Shown here: positions 48,809 to 59,621 of the stretch, one piece after another
Position numbering within the stretch: position 1 is the stretch's first letter
How the letters are laid out: the number at the start of each line of letters is the position of its first letter
DNA from: Casuarius casuarius
Lineage: Eukaryota > Chordata > Aves > Casuariiformes > Casuariidae
DNA length: 64,000 bases
Direction of reading: 5' to 3'
Assembly: GCA_003342895.1 (NCBI GenBank)
Contig: PTFA01000340.1
Span: 698,979-762,978 of the forward strand
Made by a program: the position numbers and the translations under genes
Notes under the pieces: model-generated
What the model saw: the letters and a program-made list of their open reading frames with translations, nothing else
The model's database searches: none
Told to the model about the DNA's origin: nothing

Positions 48809-51800
48809 AGCATAACATATGATAGCCACTCCCCAAATTAAGGAAAATGAGACTCTTTTGGTCCTGCTGAGCCTGAAATGAGCTTTGTCGGAAGCAAACA
48901 GAACATGTGGGTAACACACGCGTCCCTTCGAGCAGCTCTTGCAACCTTTTCTTTCCTTTTTCTTTAAAAAGTCAGCTCAAGCTATTTTCTATTCCACATG
49001 TCCTTGGATCATCACTAACAGAGATTTTGCTAATCAGGTGCTCTCTTCTCTGCCCAGGGGAGAGGACGCCTCTTTGACCCGCTCCAGGAGCGCTTCCCCA
49101 GGGAAGGCTGTGCCTGATCATGGCAATAGCACAGTCTCTGCTCCTGGCAATCCCAAGCACCACTGCGACGTGTGTCTCACAACAGCAGCAGGTCACACTC
49201 GTGCTCTGCCTCCATGCTCAGGGCCAGCTGACTTTCTGAGCCCAGCTCTGGCGGTTTATGGCAGCAGTGCCCAGGCACAGGGGAAGCGTTTCCACTCTCA
49301 GCATCTCACCCCAGGAGGAAGTGCGCAGAACACAGCCCTGCCGCAAAGAAGGGTTTCAGTATGACGAGCACAGCTGGAGATCCCCCCTCCCTAGTGCAAC
49401 GCAGGGGTGGTGGAGACGAGCGCTTCTCACCAAACTGAGAGGCTGATGGCACTTGGGCTTGGTTTCCATTTGCTGCTGGAAAAGTGCCCATCACAATGCG
49501 GAGGCTTGCTCGTCCCTGGGACTGGGGTAGCCACAGAAACCCCTACTACCTTCACACAGCTGCAATCAAAGAAACTGAGCTCACCAGCACAGCAAACCCT
49601 TGCCTGCTTCAGGGCCAGATGTGAAGGTCAAGGTGACCTGAGAACATCATTGTGGGGACAGTCCCAGAAACTAGCTAGCTGGAGAGGCAGCCCCTTGTGC
49701 AGCAACTGGGACTTTTAGCTATTTGCTGCAAGAACAAGAGTGATACAACAGACTGATCTTAAAATCCAGGCTAGTGACCAGGTCCCCTAGGATGTGCTTT
49801 AACCTGGGAATCTCCATGTGTTTTGCAACAGAATCAAAAAAAAAGTGGGGAGGAGAAATAGGAATTTCTGGGGAGAACATTGTGAGAATGAGGGGATGGT
49901 GGGTCTGCTGGGGTGAGTGGGGGCACCACAGCAGCTCAGAGGTGCAGCCACGCAAGCAGGTGGGTAAATGCCACCTCGCAGCTGTGGTCAGTGGAATGCG
50001 AGCTCTGGAGGGACTTTCTAGGTACCATGGGATCCTCTAGAGCAGAAAGAGAGCCTTCTCTTCCTCCCTGAGCAAGCCAGGGGATTTTCCTTCACTCCTT
50101 CCCAGCCCTGCTCACACAAGGCTTCTGGGGTGACAAAACCCATTTGTTTCCTGTCTAAATAAAGTTCTAATGATAGCCAAAAGGGGAGGAGGAGAGGGGA
50201 CACAGAGTCATGGCAGGTGGCTCTGGCCTAAGGAGCCACCCTGAAGCTGGGTCTGATTCAGAGCTCTAGCGAGATTTTACCTTGCTCACTGCGAATGAGC
50301 TCTGCCCATGACACACAGGGTCCAGGTCACCACTGCCCAGCTTAGCCAAAATCCAAGCTAATTTATCCAAGCTGTTTCTCCCTTGCAAGCCCAGAAGAAA
50401 ACTAGAAATACCAAAGGCTCCAGGCTCTCAAAGTGCCTCATTTGAGAGACTGCAGTTTTACAGGTGAGAAAGCAGAGGCATTTTCCTCTAAGGGTAAGAA
50501 AAAGCACCAAGTCACAGGGTTCGGTGCCAGCAGAGTGGGGCTAGGGAAGCTAGCTAGTAGCTAAATATGTCTCCACCTACGTGGAGATGTAGGAAACATC
50601 TGCCTGCTGGGGAAAGTCACAAGCTGCACAACATAAACCAGTCACGTCTCAGGTCCACTGCAGCGGGCATTCAGGCACGGCCCTGAAGAGACTTGCAGGA
50701 CCTGTCTCTCTGCTGATACCACTTCATGCTAGCTCCAGCTTCTTGCATACCCATCATGACCCGATGCATACATTTAGTGCTGTACCTTTCCAGAGGAATT
50801 TAGAAATGCTAAACTACACTGGTAGCTTCTGAAGCACGGCACCCGAGTGGTTTCGATTCTTCTCCCGACCAGGAAGCAGCTATCGAACCGGAAGGGACAG
50901 ATCCAAGGTAAAAATAACCACTGGGGCTGACAAGGTGCTTCTAACATAGCAACTTCCAGCTAGAGGAAAAAGCTCTCAGACACTGGCAGAGCCAGCCACT
51001 CTCACTCATCTGTGTGTTTCTCGGGTAGGAATGCAGGGAATTTGCAATAGCTCCTGATTTCCTGGCTGCCTTTGAGAAAACCTGTCTGCGCCACACCTAG
51101 CACCCTCCATATCTGCACGTGCCCGCAGACTGCCGGGTCCCCTCTCCTGGAGGGGATGGGGGGGAGCACGGGGTCCGACCCAAGGCGCAGGTGAGAAGGT
51201 GCCCTGCACGGTGGCAAGACGGGGCTGCCCCACATCCCTGCTCAGCTGACAGAAAACCACAGACAGTGTGCTACAACTTTCTAGATGAATCAGCCAGCCC
51301 CAGTGGCAGGGGAAGAGGAAGGCTGACAGTCATGGGGAGGGAGGGCAGTCACCCCAGAGACGGGGCTGTTGCACAGCTGGGGCGACACACAGGGCTGGAG
51401 AGGTGACTCGCTGGAAACCTGAGCTAGAAAGTGCTGCAGAGCTTAAGGAACCTAGTGCAGCTCCACACACCATGGCTGAGGGCCAGGGAGCTGAGGCTCC
51501 CACCCAGAAGGTTCCCCAGGGTCAATCACAGGGCTGGCAGCTCTGCCAGCTGCAATAGGTGCCAGGGTGCTGGACACCAGTGATTTCTCCCCTATTCCCA
51601 AACCCAGCTTGAATCTCTTGCTTTCTCCCTCAGAGCTCAGATCCACTGATCCTGGCCCCTACAACTCAAAGGCAAAACGCTGCTAGACACTGAGGAGCCA
51701 GGGCTTCCCCTCACCGTCATAGCTGCAGGCACAGCCTCGCCAATATATCCAAGAGGACGACCCCAGGGCAGGGTTACTCAAAAGGAGATTGCCCCAGTTG

Positions 51801-52096
51801 TGCTAGACAGAATCAGAAAACTATTCTGCAGTTGCTAAAGTACCAGCCTGTCCCCAGGCAACGGCAACAGAAACACACAAACCAGCCACAGGCAAAATTT
51901 CCTCCCAGGGAAGCCCCAAGTTTTCCTGTCGCCTTTCCCAGGTACTACTTAAACAAAGCTGCACTGATTTTGTAACACAGAAACAATAAGGCATGGAAGA
52001 GACTTTCCCACAATAAATTAGTCATTTGAAAACAGTTCCAGTGCACAATCAGTATTTCCAGAGCCATGCCAGACAAGCAAAAAAAAAAAAAAACCC

Positions 52097-52102
52097 TTTA
52101 AT
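52097..52102 (-). terminator. Candidate polyadenylation signal of the cytokine receptor
   Basis: ATTAAA on the minus strand, about 415 bases past the stop codon, followed by a run of T on that strand. Variant hexamer, so only moderate support. Confidence 0.4.
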
Positions 52103-52109
52103 ATAATGG

Positions 52110-52236
52110 AAAAATTTTATATATAAAAATATATATTTGCTTAAGTATATATACATAGCATACACACACAAATACATACATACATATATATATTTATATA
52201 TATATAATATATATTTGTATGTATGTATGTGTACAG
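52110..52236. repeat. AT/TACA microsatellite with inverted-repeat arms
   Basis: A (TA)n core near 52184-52213 is flanked on the left by TACATACATACATA and on the right by TATGTATGTATGT, so the arms can pair. It falls in the likely 3' UTR of the receptor gene. Confidence 0.85.
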
Positions 52237-52514
52237 ATACGAAGGACCAAAAAGTGACAGGGATATTCAAAAGATGCTGACCTCACTGTCTTTCTATGGC
52301 AGCCGGTCCCAGAGCACACTTGTACCTGTCTGCCTGGGAATCTTGGCCCGGTCCCAGCCCCAAAGAGGCGCACGCATGTCTGAGCAGGCAGTCCATCATG
52401 GTTGGGTCAGCTTTGGGTAATGTTTCTTGCTCCATCAGAGCTACCCATTAATGCTGCTGTCTGGTTCCCGACGGCGGGTGTGCATCTGCTCTCCTGTTAC
52501 CGTCCTACCTGACG

Positions 52515-53372
52515 CTAGGGCTCATTGGTGACCAGGGGATGCATCTCATAGCCGGAGGAGGTGGCTGCCTGCAGGATGTTGAGGGGCGGATAGGGCACTT
52601 TGCAGGAACTGGGCAGAGGGACACCTTGCCAGCCCAGTGTTGCCTGGTTCGAGTCGCTCTGCTGTGTGTCGCTGTCACCCAACTCTGGCTCGGCCCCATG
52701 GCCATGCAGGTGACAGAGCGCAGGGAAGAGCTGGCCTCTGGCCTCTTCATCGGCTGGCAACTTCACAGAGCTGAGTGGTATCCAGGGCTGGCAGCGGGGC
52801 TCTGCCATGCCAAGGCTCTCCTTTAGGTCCTCTTGGCTGAAACTTGTGCCCTGTGGAGTCAGAGAGAGGCTGCTGCCCACTCCCAAGAGTGGGCATTGGC
52901 ATTTAGAATAAAGCTGGAGGTGCAAGGAAAGCCACAGCTCAGGTGTCTGGTAGTCTTTGTCACCCCTGTAACTGTCATCGTTGAGTTCTGCCAGCATTGG
53001 CTGCTCCAAACATGCCCATGAGCCACTGGGCAGCTGGGTTGACAAAGCCAAGACATCATCCCCTTCCCTATCCTCCTCCAGCCCCTCCAGGGGTGAGGAG
53101 GCCTCAGAGTCAAAGACATGCTCCAGCTGGATGGGGGCAAAGGACAGGTCCTCGCTTTCGGGCCAGTCCGGCCTAAATCCATTGGCACAGTAGCCACCTA
53201 TCTCCTGGGAAAAGCTTTCTCCAAGGAGCAGCTGGACTTGGGGCTTTTTCTGCTCAGCTGCAGATGATCCATGAGAGGGAAGCACAGCCAGCGAGAGCAC
53301 AGTGAAGGAGTCTCCCTCGAGTTCAAGGGTGGGCACCCTGATGTTCACGGTCAGCTCCTCATTCAAAATAGC
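52515..53372 (-). CDS. CRF2 receptor exon 7: cytoplasmic tail
   Basis: 858 nt, acceptor CAG at 53373-53375, stop TAG at 52515-52517; 285 residues. Starts [20 protein letters not shown], rich in acidic, Ser and Pro residues, tyrosines in YCAN, YRGD, YQTP, YSKC, YPPL and YEMH contexts. Confidence 0.92.
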   Translation of the reverse strand, partial: AILNEELTVNIRVPTLELEGDSFTVLSLAVLPSHGSSAAEQKKPQVQLLLGESFSQEIGGYCANGFRPDWPESEDLSFAPIQLEHVFDSEASSPLEGLEEDREGDDVLALSTQLPSGSWACLEQPMLAELNDDSYRGDKDYQTPELWLSLHLQLYSKCQCPLLGVGSSLSLTPQGTSFSQEDLKESLGMAEPRCQPWIPLSSVKLPADEEARGQLFPALCHLHGHGAEPELGDSDTQQSDSNQATLGWQGVPLPSSCKVPYPPLNILQAATSSGYEMHPLVTNEP

Positions 53373-56300
53373 CTGCCAGGAAACAAGCAACAAACCAATC
53401 CGTCTAAGACTGCTGAAACTTCCGCCAGCCCTGTGGTGACAGACTGCCAAGGCCGGTGAAGGCAGTGGTCCAGGACAGCCCATCTCCTGCTCTCAGACCC
53501 CAGGAGAGATGCACACAGGGTTCTGCTCCGTAGCTCATGGGGGCTCCAATGCCAGGAAGTAGCAGAGGTAGACCACAGCAGTTACTAGTGTTGCTGCTTT
53601 TCAAGCTACTTCCCAGGCATCAGATGCTGGTTGAAGAGCTCTTATCTACTCAGAGACACAAGCAATCCCCACAGAGAAGCCAACCAGACCAGGAAAGCAA
53701 AGGGCACTGCAACCAAACTGGGACAGGCTTTTCCACTTGCTCTCGCAAGTCCTCTCCATGTTGTCATGGAGTGCTGCTTAGCTCACACAGCTGGGCAAGC
53801 CATTTGCACACCTGGAGCACTCAAAAGGCTGCTCAGCCCAGGCTGCTGGCAGCCCCTAGGATTGGCACCATCAGCACCAAGAAATGGGAATACAGGGAAG
53901 AACTGGGTCTCAGAGAGAAAAACTGTTCTGGGAACTGTTTCCACAGGGCTTTTCCCATGGAAAGTGGAGATTTACAACCCAGTTCTGCTGACTCAGGACA
54001 TTTAGTTGTCTGTTTTATTGTCTCAACAGAACTGTAATCCTGGATGCATCTCCAGACTTTCTCTCAGTGCTGCATTTGACCCAAGGATAGAGCAGCCTGT
54101 TAACGTGGCAAGGGGCTATGTCTCAGCAAGGCCACCAACCATCCCAAGATAGCATCCTACTTTTTTCTACTCTTTCCCACTTCTTCCTCTCCAAGCTACT
54201 TCTGCTGGGCACACAGCCAAGCAAAGCCAGTGGTCTCCAAAGGAGGAGGCTCCTAGTGCCATGGACCACACTCTCAGGCCACATACTGCCCAAGGCATAC
54301 TCCTTCAGTGCGGCCCATGGCTGCCTGATGCATTCATCAGCATCTCTTGCAATGCAATATGAGGCCTGGGGTGATGATGGGTCAAAGAGCAGGTGATGTA
54401 CTAGGGCACCAAGAGTTGGTACAAGATGTGGAGGGAAGGAAGTGCTGAGCTCCCTGAGAACATAGATAATCCTGGCTCAGTCATGGTGCACAGGAGGACG
54501 AAGCTGGATGATGGTTGTTCACTCACAAGCGAGTTTGGGATGCGCATCTCTGAGGGTCTCAGGAATGCATACAGCTGAAGGAAGCAGAGCCCGGCCACGA
54601 ACAGCACCAGCAAGACGGCACTCAGTACGGCGAGGAGGACCCAGAGAAAGCCTGTGGCTGAGAACAGGTTGAGAGTTGGAGGAACCCCACTTGGCATCCC
54701 CAACAGCATGCCCTAAGCCAGCTTTTCCTCCTCCTCCCTCGGAGTCCCATGACAGGCTGGGATGATCCAAGCAGGAGGTACAGGGCAAGCCAAAGTCAAA
54801 AGGCCAGAGAGCATCTTCCCCCGAGAGAAGAGGAGAAGGATCCTCACAGAGTCCTGTTAGGTGACGAAACCTGACCAGAATGGCCAGAGGTTGCGTGTCC
54901 CTCTCCCTCTGACACACGTCCATGCCCTGAACCAGGGCCCAGAGATGGAAGTACAGCAGCTGAGACAGCTAGAGAGCTCTCACCTCCAGGGGTGGCTGGT
55001 GTTGTGATGCACTGTGCAGCCTCCCTGCTCTGCTCCCTGGGCATGCCCACTGTCACAGTCCGGACACAGTACTGGGTGCTTGGTTTCAAGTACCTGAACG
55101 TGCAGGGAGCTTCCTTGCCCCTCTGTCCACAGGGCACCTGGAAGCAGAGGGGGATGCTTGGCTAAGGGGGCCTGGCAATACCTCCCCCAGGGCCAGGGGA
55201 GGTCTGTGCACTGCTCTGCTTCTTGGCATTGGGAAATGCAGCCAGAGGTGGGAAGCAACATGTCCATCAGCCTCGACATCATGGGACCAGCATCAAGCGC
55301 AAACCCTACTGTCCCACTTCCCATCATCTCCAGGATTTGCTTCTTCACCCCAGGAACCCTTTAGTGGCTGGCACAGGTCCCAAAGCACATTTGTTTTTTA
55401 TAGCCAGCTTTCATCCTAACAGGTATTGTTACAGTTCTTTTCTTATTCATGTAGTCTCGAAAAGGAAAGGGGTCTCCCCCCAGACCTCCAAGTTTCATCT
55501 CTCCAGCTCCCCAGCCCTGCGCACCAGAAAAGCCAGTGGCCTGGCCTGCCCCCTTGCCCGTGAGGGCATCTCTTTCCCAGCAGAAGGCATTAGTGTGGCA
55601 GGTTGGGTGGCCAAGCTACCTGCCCGACCCCCACAGCTTTGTGGGGGCTGTCTGCCAGTCTGAGGCCCAGATGCTGCCAAGACAGTGCATCCAGGGGAGG
55701 ACTCACAAGCATCTTTCTGAAAGCTCCATTTTGCTGCACCAGAAAAGCTTTTGCAAATCCTCTGCCCTCTGAGCCTTGCCTGCCCCTGCCACACAGTTGG
55801 GAAGCCCTTTTCTCCCCAGCACATACTTGCTGGACAAGTACATCCTCTTCGTAAAGGTTCAGCCAGTACCCCAGTTTCCCCAGCACTTCATTGATGGGCT
55901 CGTAAGAGCCATTTATATTTTGGTATGGAGTGAGTGGCATGATGATGTTTATGCTAAGGATGTGCCCCTGGAGCAGCCAGGACAGCTTGGGAGGACCCAC
56001 AACTGCTGTAGAAAATAGAAGAGGGGAGGGAGGGAAAAAAAAAAACTTCAAAACACAGGACAGTTATCTCATTTGTCTAGAAATGATACTTTTCTGTTGA
56101 TTGTCCCAGTCCTAGTGCAAAGATGTTTCTTCAGGCAGGTCTAACCTGATGGCACCTCATACTATGAAACCATCTTTAGAAACTGCAGCAGCCAGGTGTT
56201 TCTGATAGCTATTGCTGCTTCTGCCTCCTCTGGCAACACCAGCACAGTCCCTGTTAAACCTACTAGTGCTTCTGGCTCCCTTCTGCTGATCATTGCACAT

Positions 56301-59300
56301 TCAGTTCCTTGTGACAACCCCGTATGAGACAGGTTAGGGGAAGGCTATGCTGTTTGGACAGGAGACTGCTCTAGCCAGCCTGTGATAGAGAAGAGACGTG
56401 TGCTCACAGCTTGCTTCCCTACATACGTATCACCTCACGAACACAGCAGTCAGGGTAAAGACAGTGCTGTAGGGGCTGTTCCTGCCTTAACCAGCCTGCA
56501 CCAGCTTTGACTTGCCTGAACAAAAATGCCCTCACACAGCACGTCTCAGATCCATGACAGGGACAAATGGGGGATGCTTTTAAGAGGGAAGCCTGGAAGG
56601 GCATCCGCTGTTCTGCTCGATTTCAACGCACTCTCCAGAGACTCAGATTATCACAACACCTTGTTCTCAACATTTCCTGAGGAGCTGGTGCTGGCAGCCG
56701 GGGTCAAGGACAGCTGCCCTAACATGCACATGAGACCTGGTCCTTGCCTACATGCTTCCAGTCCAGAGCCTAAGTGGGTGAGAGCAAGCCCTAGATGGCT
56801 GTGCAAGCTTGGAAGAGCAGAAGTAAGAGGGCAGATATAAAGCTCTTCTCTTCCTGCTCGTTCATCTCCAGTTCTAGGCACTGGCAGTTCTCGGACTTCT
56901 GAGCTGACATTTGTGTGGGGTGGAGAGAAGAGGTCACTGCAGAATTTAATCCTTCTCTCAGGATCCCTCATCCTGGTGGGACAGCTTGCTGGCCCTCTTG
57001 TCCCTCACCCAACCTGCAAAGCCCGTCAAAACGGCTCTGTGATGCAGACTGGCAACCTGGATCTGAAGCTAGGCCTGGATCCACAGCTCTTTCATCCCTT
57101 TGGGCACCATGAAGACCACCCTACCATAAGGGAAACCTACACTGGATCAAAGAGAAGGGACCCTTCCCAGAGGTGCCTAGGGACAGAGGCAACAGCACAA
57201 GCTGCAGCTAGAGAAATTCTGATTGATCATATATTCCCCCCCGCCCCAAAGATGGTCAAACACTGGAACAGGGACTCAGGGGTGCAGGAATCTGCATCCT
57301 TGGAGATAGTCTCTGCTTGACTGGACAAGACTTTGAGCAGCCTGCTCTAACTAAACCTGCTTTGAGCAAATGAAGGTCCTTCCTTCATTTCCAGTCCCAT
57401 AGAAATTCTGGGGACTCCCAGAGGTCTCATCCTATTGCCTCTCTCCCCTTGTTCTTCACATAGTCCTAGTATAATGCAGTCCTTTTCCAGCAGTTATGCT
57501 CATGTCCCTTTGCTCTGATCAAGCTTCTCTACATTTTTCCCATCAGTATCAACCTCTCCAATGGCCCCATCCCCCCCATCAGCTCCCTGTCCCAGGTCCT
57601 TACTGTCTCTGTATGGCTGTAGTTCACTAGAACAGACCCACTCGGACAGCTCGTCTCCGTCCACCGCTCTCACTCTTGCCCAGTAGATACCATAGATATC
57701 TTCAAAATATAGCTCACAAGTCCAGGATGAGCTGGTGCTGTTCCCCCAACAGGAATCTGCCTTGGTCCAGTGAGAAGTTCTACCCATGGAAAGAATGCAG
57801 TGAGCAGGTGCCAAAAAGGGGAAAAACTACTGCCTACCCATTGCGAATCTGACAAAGCAGAGTGGGTCAGATAACACGGATAATGCAGCCCAGGACACTG
57901 TTGGCAAATAAGAGCATTGCTCTCGGGTTGAGGGAGGTGATTATTTGGCACTGATGAGACCTCATCTGGAGTGCTGTGAGCAGTTCCAGCTCCCCAGGAC
58001 AAGACAGGCATGGACATATTGGAGTGAGTCCAGTGAAGGGCCACAAAGATGATTAAAGGATTGGAGCATCTCTCATATGAGCAGAGGCTCAGAGAGCTTG
58101 GACTCTTTAGCCTAGAGAGGAGAAGGCTCAGGGGGATCGTATCAATGTGTATGGATATCTGATGGGAGGGCGTCAAGAGAATGGGGCCAGTCTCTTCTCA
58201 GTGGTGTCGAGTGACAGGATAAGAGGCAATGGGTACAAACTGAAACACAGGAAATTCCATTCAAACATAAGGGGGGGGAAAAAAACCCTTTTTTTTACTG
58301 TGAAGGTGGTCAAAAAAGGGAACAGGTTGCCTAGGCAGGTTGTGGAGTCTCTATCCTTGGGGATATTCAAAACCTGACTAGACATAATCCTGAGCAACCT
58401 GGTTTAAATGGCCCTGCTTGAGCAGAGGACTTGAGGTAGATGACATCCAGAGGTCCCTTCTAATCTCGACTATTCTGTTATTCTATGAAATTTACTTCAG
58501 GAAAACAGTCCTCTGGCTAAAAAAGGGCCCCCAACTTCCTCCTCACACAACCCTCTGCTACCTCTCAGGCCTCAGAGAGGAATCAAGCATAAGTATCAGA
58601 TGACAGGTGACCAGCCAGTAAGCACATCTGGGCAGTGAGAGGGGCATAGGAAGCCCCCGGCGGGCAGGCCAGGGCTTGGAGGCAGCAGGGACGAAAACAC
58701 CCCCACCTCCTTCCTCCCCAGTTCCATACATACCGTCTTTTCCTCCACTCCACCTGGTACCTGGCACTGCTGGGCGAGCGAGGGTCCGGCTCCCACGTCA
58801 GGGAAGCGTGGAAGTTTTTTGCCACTAGCGTCACATTCTGTGGAGGAAACGGCATGCCTGGGGGAGCAGGGGAAAGGGGTGTAAGGGCAAAGGAAGGCAA
58901 CGTTTCTCTGCTCCAGGATGGCCCACAGAGAGATGCACGCTCACGCCTCTGCCGCCTAAGTGGGATGTGTTGGTATCCAAGCAGGGTGCTGTTGCCTGGC
59001 TCTTTCATCCTTCACCATTCACCGCTGTCTCGCATTAACCCAGCTTGTGGCTACACTGTGCAGATCTCACTGCTTTGTGCAGGCGCTATGGGCCTGTGCA
59101 CACCCGACAACCCTGCAACCTCAGTCCGCACAGGTGAATACCAACTCCTTAGTGGTCTCCAGCAAGGGCTGGCTGGAAGCACAGCTCTCAGTATCTGTGT
59201 TTTGGGAATCTCTCACGTGACCCAACACACCCTGGAGTATCCTATTTGCAGTCCCTTGAAAGGCACTGACAGGTCCTCCAGCAGCATGTCCCACAGGCCT

Positions 59301-59621
59301 GGGGAGCAGTGCACTACCCAAACCTCTCTCGGCCGCACATGGAAGATAACCTGTCCCTGGAGGTTCTGAGGCACAGGAAAATCCAGCTGCAGTTTCCAAG
59401 TCTGGTCCCCTCCTCTCTTCAAGTACCTTTTGTAGGTCTGAGAGCTGTCCCCATACTTTCTCCTCCACTGTAGACCCTGCAGCCAAGGCCACAGTGAGAC
59501 AGTCAGGACTTTGCCTTCTTTTCATGGCCCACCAAGAGCACATGACAGCTCCAGAGTTGGACTTACCCCAGAGTAGGGTGCAGCTGGCGACAGACAGAAG
59601 CAAGCTCAGCACAGCACTCAT
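52515..59621 (-). CDS. Class II cytokine receptor (CRF2), IL20RA/IL22RA1-like long-tailed chain, complete 7-exon gene
   Basis: Exons in transcript order: 59567-59621, 58734-58857, 57604-57779, 55827-56005, 54984-55137, 54527-54657, 52515-53372 (minus). They join in phase to 1677 nt = 558 aa + stop and follow the classic CRF2 plan: one signal exon, two exons for each fibronectin-III domain, one membrane exon, one long tail exon. Residues 1-19 signal; D1 ~20-118 with PPQNVTL and an NST site; D2 ~119-229 with VGPPKL and YCVRT; membrane helix ~232-256; 300-aa intracellular part. The membrane-proximal RIPNSLAILNEEL.. resembles the JAK1-binding region of IL20RA and IL22RA1 (..PPNSL..). The tail has six tyrosines, none in a YxxQ motif; the last is in SGYEMHPLV, close to the C-terminus. 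A long tail suggests a ligand-binding R1 chain rather than a short accessory chain such as IL10RB. Exact ortholog and ligand (IL-10, IL-20, IL-22 or interferon type) cannot be told here. Confidence 0.9.
54527..54657 (-). CDS. CRF2 receptor exon 6: transmembrane helix
   Basis: 131 nt, acceptor CAG at 54658-54660, donor GTGAGT at 54521-54526. Encodes [20 protein letters not shown].. and the membrane-proximal [13 protein letters not shown]. Confidence 0.92.
54984..55137 (-). CDS. CRF2 receptor exon 5: second half of D2
   Basis: 154 nt, acceptor CAG at 55138-55140, donor GTGAGA at 54978-54983. Encodes [14 protein letters not shown].., [18 protein letters not shown] and ..QCITTPATP, the usual end of CRF2 D2. 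Confidence 0.93.
55827..56005 (-). CDS. CRF2 receptor exon 4: first half of D2
   Basis: 179 nt (176 if the second of two tandem AG acceptors is used), donor GTATGT at 55821-55826. Encodes [17 protein letters not shown].., an NGS glycosylation site and ..[11 protein letters not shown]. The acceptor reads TACAGCAG. Confidence 0.92.
57170..57400 (+). mobile_element. CR1 3'-end fragment in receptor intron 3
   Basis: 'aaacactggaacagggac', 'gcatccttggagatagtctc' and 'ctttgagcagcctgctctaa' follow the CR1 tail order. Diverged; antisense to the receptor. Confidence 0.65.
57604..57779 (-). CDS. CRF2 receptor exon 3: second half of D1
   Basis: 176 nt, acceptor TAG at 57780-57782, donor GTAAGG at 57598-57603. 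Encodes ..[16 protein letters not shown].., ..[16 protein letters not shown].., closing D1 with the CRF2 cysteine pattern. Confidence 0.92.
57885..58492 (+). mobile_element. CR1 retrotransposon 3' portion in receptor intron 2
   Basis: About 600 bases parallel to 41715-42260 of the large copy: 'agcatctctcatatgagcag', 'gagaggagaaggctcagggg', 'aactgaaacacaggaaattc', 'acaggttgcctaggcaggtt', and a tail ending CTATTCTGTTATTCTATG. A homopolymer-rich patch (GGGGGGGG AAAAAA CCC TTTTTTTT) sits at ~58270-58297. Antisense to the receptor. Confidence 0.9.
58734..58857 (-). CDS. CRF2 receptor exon 2: first half of D1
   Basis: 124 nt, acceptor CAG at 58858-58860, donor GTATGT at 58728-58733. Encodes [16 protein letters not shown].., LTWEPD and ..YQVEWRK, the typical first-exon text of CRF2 D1. 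Confidence 0.92.
59567..59621 (-). CDS. CRF2 receptor exon 1: signal peptide
   Basis: 55 nt, ATG at 59619-59621 (A at -3), encodes [18 protein letters not shown] plus one base; donor GTAAGT at 59561-59566. Confidence 0.87.

Larger units (their letters stand above)
42261..52079. other. Gene-poor interval between the large CR1 copy and the cytokine receptor
   Basis: About 9.8 kb without a recognised exon. Holds a small CR1 tail (47440-47605) and an A-rich tract (48731-48808). Longer open frames, for example 44545-45282 plus, look like chance: no signal peptide, domain or splice pattern. Confidence 0.55.

Noticed and set aside
48650..48944. Minus-strand frames with long poly-phenylalanine runs
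   Set aside because: Produced by the A-rich tract at 48731-48808.
2547..59621. Assigning the CLIC gene to CLIC4, CLIC5 or CLIC6
   Set aside because: The CPFC motif (not CPFS), the [16 protein letters not shown] and [15 protein letters not shown] blocks and the 247-aa length fit CLIC2 only.
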